The notes under the pieces were generated by a model, which was not told the origin of the DNA, made no database searches, and worked only from the letters and a program-made list of their open reading frames with translations. This document shows positions 58,256 to 64,000 of a stretch of DNA of 64,000 nt, piece after piece. A program made the position numbers and the translations under genes. Source of the DNA: Vitis vinifera (lineage: Eukaryota; Streptophyta; Magnoliopsida; Vitales; Vitaceae); the NCBI RefSeq assembly GCF_030704535.1, contig NC_081818.1, forward strand, positions 25,459,001 to 25,523,000, in the 5' to 3' direction. The number at the start of each line of letters is the position of its first letter. Position 1 is the first letter of the stretch.

Positions 58256-61200
58256 TCAACAAATTGGATTTCCATCAGTAGCTTCATTTGCTGATGCCAG
58301 TACAAGCTGGGGTTGAGGGACAATGCCTTCTTTTCTGGCTTTCTTGCGTTCACGCTGCATTCTGAAGTATTCTCTCTTCTTTGCTCTGCAACTGTTGGGG
58401 TTTTCAGGCTGTAAAACACATGGGTAAACGCTTATCTGCCAATCAGATAGAGATAACCATCAGTGTCAACCCTGTTTTTAACCGACGCACAAACTTTTGA
58501 AGATTCTGGACTTAAAAATTGACCTTTTTCCTATCAGGCCCAAACTTCTCAAATTTGACTAATCCATCAATCAAGGAAAAGATGGTGTGGTCCTTGCCCA
58601 GCCCCACATTCTTCCCTGGGTGGAACTGAAACGCCATGACAAATACATTCAGAGATAGCTAGAAGATATAACATGTACTCATGAGAAACATCAATTATTA
58701 GTCCAGTACCAGTGGCCACAATAAAGGAATTTAAGACTCATTATATTATGATATCGTAAACTATTGTGCAGGTAAGACAGAAAAGCAATTCAGGCATTGT
58801 AGCTAGCAAGCAGACAAACACAAGAATTTCTGACAGTAATGCTTCAAACCTTCACAGATACAGGAGATGATGCTCTTCCCATGCACCTGAGGGAACTGAT
58901 AGGGTAGAAAGAGATAATAAAGTTTAACTAGGGTCAACACACTAATATGCTACACATGCACAAAACTACTGGAAAGGGTTGGGATTTGAATTAATGTACC
59001 TCCCTGTTTTCAAGCACCTGGATCAACTTAGATACAAATGCAAGGTATCAAATAAACCAACCCAGGTCGCCATGGAAATGATGGGGAACAGGCTGAATGG
59101 TTTTAGCTTTTGAAAAGATGAGCTTGTTGCACAGTATGTGATGGTTCTGGTGTGTGGATTTTGAACAATCTTAGTCATGAGCAAAATAAAGGGGAAAAAA
59201 ATGAGTATGTTCATAATTGCATAGAAAGGCATAAAACAAATGAATGAAGGCCTCATTCTAATGATGTAGTACCCCATAACCAACCCCCCCATTTGAGTGG
59301 GTGGATAAAGAGCTAAACACTTCCATGCACACAGACACCCCTTACAGAATGTGTTTAATATGTAGGTGTCCCTAGCAAGAACACTTGAAATCAAGCTAAA
59401 AGCCAATCACTAGGGCCCACATGGCATGGCAAAGTTTACACGACTTTATGGAGGAACTTGTGTTCACCCACATGTTCTTGACTACAAATGATAGTCTTGA
59501 AACATACATTCAAGCCTGGGCCATGGCTCCACTAGGACCTATATGATCACCCAATTTACAGATTGCATATAGAAATACATATGCTCAATCTCTCAAGTAT
59601 ATAATCTGAACAATTTGCAGTATATATAAAAAAAAATAAAAATAAACTTTATTTAAATAGAGAAAAAAAAATCAACACTATTTCCCCACATATCAAGTCT
59701 AAATAAAATGGAAAAAAAATAAGAATATTAAGTTGTAGTTAGTTAGGAGGTAATGGTGATCATGATCTAAATTGTTTAAGATGCAAATCAACCAAAATAA
59801 GCAAGACATCATTATACAAGTTGTGCATAGACACACAAGTGAATAATGAAAGCTCAACACATCAAATGAACATCAACATTTCTAATATGCAAGAGCAATA
59901 TAGGCTTAGGGAACAAGAAATCCTCAATCCTCCTCCTAATGGATCACAACCTTGTTTCTTGTTTCTACTCGTACTACAAGTTCATTGACAACATATTGGT
60001 GTTCCATATTGTGAATCACATGTTTGATGACTACATTTGCAACGATGTTATTCATTTCCATTCTTCTTTTAAATAAGCATCACCATACTTAAACCCATTC
60101 CTTTGCAAGTCTCAGTCCATGAAGTTGGCTTGAAAAACTGAGTTAGCCAAACTTCAATCTCTCTCCTAAAGCTCTAGTTTCAGTTTTGGATTTGCCCATT
60201 TTCATTTTAGACAAATCTTCCTTTTTTTTTTTCCTAATAACATTATTTTCCTACAGTCTGTTTGTCCACAGGTTTCCTTGGAGCGATCAACTTCATTTAC
60301 TTTTGAATACCAGTCTTCATCATGTGATCTCAAAGCATGGCCCCCACTCTTCTTTAACATCTCTAACTAATATGTTACAATGCATTGTTCAAGATATTTG
60401 AAACTCAATAAAACATTAATTCCACTCCATTAGAATAAAAACCCTGACAAGTAGATCAGTTGCAAATGTGCATCATGTTAAAAAATAGAACGAATAATTT
60501 GCATAAATCTGCCTACAAACATCACTGTAAAATATAAATTATTTAGAATATTTGACTTTATCATAAAGCAACCACCATAATCTCCACAAAAACAAAACTA
60601 GATTTCAAATTTTACAAGTTGTCTTACATTTGCAAATAACAACAATCTTCCATTCCATAATCAGTAATTAGCAAAACAGAAAAATTCACTACTCAAAACT
60701 GTTAAACTTCTGTTTGGTAGAAGGGAAGAATGATTTAAAGAAAGGAAAAGAAATTTTAAGTTTGCAGATTTCTTTTATATCTCCCCAAAAAACGAAGAAC
60801 TCACTTTATCTAAGCCAAATTATATTAGACATGTTGATGGAGGGAACATAAAAGTTTGTAAGCATCTAGTCAATTAGTAGAACAATGAGAGCCATTCACA
60901 AACATTCACAAAGACAGAGACCTTCTCAATTCACAAGATAATTTCACTTAAAAGTTTAAAACATCACAGAAAACACACCACTGGTATTGAATGTTATGTA
61001 GCCTATATAGTTCAGAACGACTTAAAACATTTATAAGATAGTTGTTGCCTACTAGCTAATGGTTTATTTTGCTCTTTGTTTCGAATGATCTTATACTCGT
61101 CGAGCTTCCTTTCCAATTGCCATACGATGAATCAAAGCTTGTTTTTCTGATTTCTCTCACAATCAATTAATCTTGTTTTCCAATTCTTCTCTCTTCTACT

Positions 61201-61765
61201 ATTGACACAGTAATTAAGACAAGCCTGCATAGATAAACTGGATTCCTAACAATCAATGTGGATCCAATTATGAGACTAATCTAGGATAACTGTATACTTG
61301 AAAAACTTGAAGGAAAAAAAAAGAAAAGAAAAGAATATCAGTCTCTGGAAATGAAATTTACATGCTAGTCAGTAAGAAACTGACCAAAACAAAGCAAAAC
61401 CTAGAAAATGGAAACAAAGATTACCTTCTGAAAACGAATTGAACCTCTAATTTGAGTAGTCATGATTCATTCACAATAATTCATACCTTGGTACCTCGCT
61501 GCCGGACGATGATTGCGCCGGGCTTCGCGACCTGATCGCCGTAAATCTTGACGCCAAGCCTTTGCCCTCTGGAATCCCGACCGTTCTTTGTACTTCCAGC
61601 TCCTTTCTTGTGCGCAGACTCAATCGTGAGTGGCAACGATTTGAGTGGAAATGAAACACATAACTTGGAACTACCAGTAATGGAACCCAAATCTCCTCTC
61701 AAGAAGGAAGAGGTAGAGCTTAGAGAGAGTCCTTTGAAAGCTCCTACAAGGTTCAAACTCGCCAT
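58256..61765 (-). CDS. RPL27: Plastid ribosomal protein bL27 (50S L27, chloroplastic)
   Basis: Three exons on the minus strand: 61487-61765, 58524-58625 and 58256-58435. The GT-AG introns are 2861 and 88 bp, both phase 0. They join to 186 codons plus stop. Residues 1 to about 50 form a Ser/Leu-rich plastid transit peptide. The mature part opens with the bL27 signature [21 protein letters not shown], continues [22 protein letters not shown] and [16 protein letters not shown], and ends in a basic plant-type tail ([20 protein letters not shown]). bL27 sits at the peptidyl-transferase centre of the large subunit. Exon 3 could start 27 nt later at a second in-frame acceptor (TTTTACAG|CCTGAA), but this would drop the SVYP segment normally kept in the family, so I use the first acceptor. 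Confidence 0.94.
58626..61486 (-). other. Intron 1 of the bL27 gene
   Basis: 2861 bp with no nested gene recognised. 59190-59260 resembles 6080-6150 (possible dispersed repeat). Confidence 0.7.
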
Positions 61766-63611
61766 TGTTATTCTTCTGCAAAATTAACTGCTGGAAGATG
61801 GAGGGAGAGAGGCCTTGAAAAAAAACCTTATCTTCAAAACAACTCTCCTCCCCCTTTGTGAATTGCGAGAAAATTTTGTTGGGCTTGGGCTTGGCCTTCA
61901 CCTGAATTTGGGTTTGGGTTTTCGAGTGTGACTCGTAATATCAGTAAACAGAGTTTTGGGCCAAAATTTCACCTTTCCAAAATAATTTTTGGATTATTTG
62001 ATTAAAAATGACGAAATAATTGCAAATTTACAAATATAACCCTCCACATATTTTAGCTAATAAATTAATAACCTATTTTTGGCAAAAATACCTCTTATTT
62101 TTTTAAAAAAGAAAATAAGAATTTAAACCATATTTGAGGTATTTTGTTAAAGGAACAACATGACATCTACGACATCATAAAAAAAAGCTAGAAGCAACAA
62201 ATGTTTGAAAGAGTGTCTAGATCTGCTATTTTTGGCCACAGTCAAGAAACCAACGAATAAATATTCAAAATATATATTTTATACACGTATATATATGGTA
62301 TATAGGTCAAGAGGATATAAAGGACAATTCTCTATCCCGTGGCGGCGAGTTGTCACGCGCAAAATATGTGGCTGAGACGTTAGCCGAAATGGTCCAGGTA
62401 CTTTGAACTTCATCTCTTTTATTAAAGAAACAACTTCCAAATTGGTGTAGACAGACGAGATTTTGAGGCCGATAATGACCATTCTCTTATAGTCATGTTT
62501 CAAGCCGCCTCGATTATTGTGCAATAATGTCTCATTTTGGAATTTGGAGGCTCGACTCCTACTGCCGGTGCGGAATGTTAAAGGACGGATCTTCGATGAA
62601 TCAACTTATCCTTCGAAGTGAAAAAAAAAAAAATTACTTAAAAATTGTGTTTGATAGTAATAATTTTAAATTAATTAACACTAAATATTATCTAACATTT
62701 GTTGAAATTCCCGGGTTTATGTTTGTTTTTTTACTTGATTCTAAATATAATTTTAATATTTAACAGTTTTAAATATTAAATTGTTTGTTATTATAATATT
62801 TTATTTTTATCAAACATTAAAAAATAAAAAATAAAATCAACATAATATTTTTTTTGTTGAGCAAAAAATTTATAATAAGTCATAAAAAGGTAAAAAAAAA
62901 AAAAATGATTTAAAGTCTAAAAATAAAATGCTTTCAACAAAATGTTAAAAAAAAATAAACATCCTTTAATAAACAAGATTTGCTAAAAACTTAGAAAAAC
63001 ACATTTAATAAATTTTAAAGTTTTTAATTTTTTATTATATCTTTATTCTTTTACAAGATCAAAATTTTTACTATTAAATTTTTTTTATATTAAAATTTAC
63101 CTCAAAATTGTTATTATTAATTATTAACATAATATAATTAAAATTCTAAAAAGTTTAATTTTGTTCATTTGTGGATACTATATTAATTCAAATTATGCTT
63201 TAATTGATTTTGGTTGAAATTTAATTTTTTTTATAAATAAAATATTTTCTCTTAAATTTTTTAATATAATAAAAATAAATTATATTTACTTGATTTATAA
63301 AATCATATTTTTGTTAGATAATTATTAAAAAAAATTACTTATTTTGAACTAGTTATGTATATAAGATTTCTTTCTTTCTTTTTGGAAAATTGAGATAAGA
63401 TATAAACAAATGAAAATATTTGAAAAAATACTATTGATTTTTCATTTTTTTAATCTAAAATATTAAAATGCATTTTATTTCATATAAGAGAATAATTAAT
63501 ATTTTTAATACAATACCTAAAATACCCTTATTTTAAATATTTTTTAAAATTTCAAAATAATTGGGATTAGTGTTCTATACATAAAAAAAAATTATATGTT
63601 TTTATATCAAG
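61766..63611. other. bL27 upstream region and AT-rich spacer
   Basis: The first 150 bp should contain the bL27 promoter and 5' UTR. 62300-62600 is less AT-rich but has no recognisable coding motif. 62640-63600 is very AT-rich and MITE-like in style without clear ends. Confidence 0.45.
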
Positions 63612-63623
63612 GATATGTTTGGT

Positions 63624-63731
63624 CCTGCCAGTAGCCCAATCTCAGGTCCAACTTGGTGAAGTATGAAGCTTTTGACAGTCTATCAAATAGCTCGACAGCC
63701 AAGTTGGACCTGAGATCGGGCTACTAGCAGG
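63624..63731. repeat. 33-bp inverted repeat, gypsy RT fold-back
   Basis: Arms 63624-63656 and 63699-63731 are inverted copies with two mismatches, separated by 42 bp. Both encode the RT block KLDLRxGY, in opposite orientations. Confidence 0.9.
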
Positions 63732-63838
63732 TGCGAATTGCAGCAGGAGATGAGGGGAAGACCACTTGTGTAACTCGGTATGGATCATACGAGTTTCTGG
63801 TAATGCCCTTTGGACTGACTAATGTCCCTACTTTTATG
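63684..63838 (+). mobile_element. Ty3/gypsy reverse transcriptase fragment
   Basis: Fossil fragment with the RT motifs AKLDLRSGY and [15 protein letters not shown] in order. Only about 50 residues' worth is present; no LTR or other domain nearby. Confidence 0.85.
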
Positions 63839-64000
63839 AGGAAAAGAAAAGTGAAAAGAAAGAAAAACTAAAAGAAAATATAAAATAGATTTAAACCCAA
63901 TAAATTATTTTTATATGCTTCTTCAAATTTATTTGACTTATTTCCCACTATTATATAAAGATTAAATAATTTAAAAATATATAAAATCTTTACAAATTTT

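Larger units (their letters stand above)
63612..64000 (-). mobile_element. MITE of the ATGTTTGG family containing a gypsy RT piece; runs off the window
   Basis: GATATGTTTGGTCC at 63612 matches the MITE end seen at 39611. From about 63839 the AGGAAAAGAAAAGTGAAAAG tract and AT-rich body match that family. The stretch from 63920 matches the 39611-39941 body in inverted orientation (TTTTTAAATTATTTAATCTT). Between end and body lie about 215 bp from a Ty3/gypsy reverse transcriptase. Confidence 0.65.

Overview
The window looks like nuclear DNA of a eudicot plant, most likely grapevine (Vitis). This is inferred from split genes with GT-AG introns, a plastid-targeted bL27 gene, plant-only families (DUF3339, class III peroxidase, nodulin-like MFS), very AT-rich spacers, and many LTR-element and MITE relics. 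Nothing prokaryotic is present. Exon boundaries were read by eye from open frames, splice consensus and frame continuity.

Layout. (1) 1-1456: 3' part of a Ty1/copia element with its 3' LTR. (2) 2.1-5.4 kb: three single-exon DUF3339 genes, two divergent and the third convergent with the second. (3) 7.28-7.65 kb: three identical tRNA-Ser(UGA) genes in a 145-bp tandem repeat. (4) 7.7-11.9 kb: AT-rich spacer with old repeats. (5) 11.9-44.2 kb: a tandemly duplicated block pairing a nodulin-like MFS transporter gene (+) tail to tail with a class III peroxidase gene (-). Unit A has an intact MFS gene and a shattered peroxidase. Unit B has an intact MFS gene and a peroxidase pseudogene, and its flank is split by a copia element. 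A last, shorter unit carries the only intact peroxidase. Units A and B are separated by 6.8 kb holding a solo LTR and unrecognised DNA. (6) 46.9-58.3 kb: a ZNF511-like C2H2 zinc-finger gene, then a SEC61-gamma gene whose 3' UTR appears to hold a 3.8-kb intron loaded with nested MITEs. (7) 57.2-57.6 kb: a protein-like relic I cannot name. (8) 58.3-61.8 kb: plastid ribosomal protein bL27 on the minus strand. (9) 61.8-64 kb: AT-rich DNA ending in a MITE that contains a folded-back piece of gypsy reverse transcriptase.

The genes do not form a pathway. SEC61-gamma (ER protein translocation), bL27 (plastid translation), tRNA-Ser (decoding) and the zinc-finger protein are housekeeping genes. The MFS/peroxidase block and the DUF3339 cluster are local duplications. 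I saw no convincing novel system. The most informative parts are the layered insertions, which date the duplications relative to each other, and the gypsy fold-back inside a MITE at the right edge.
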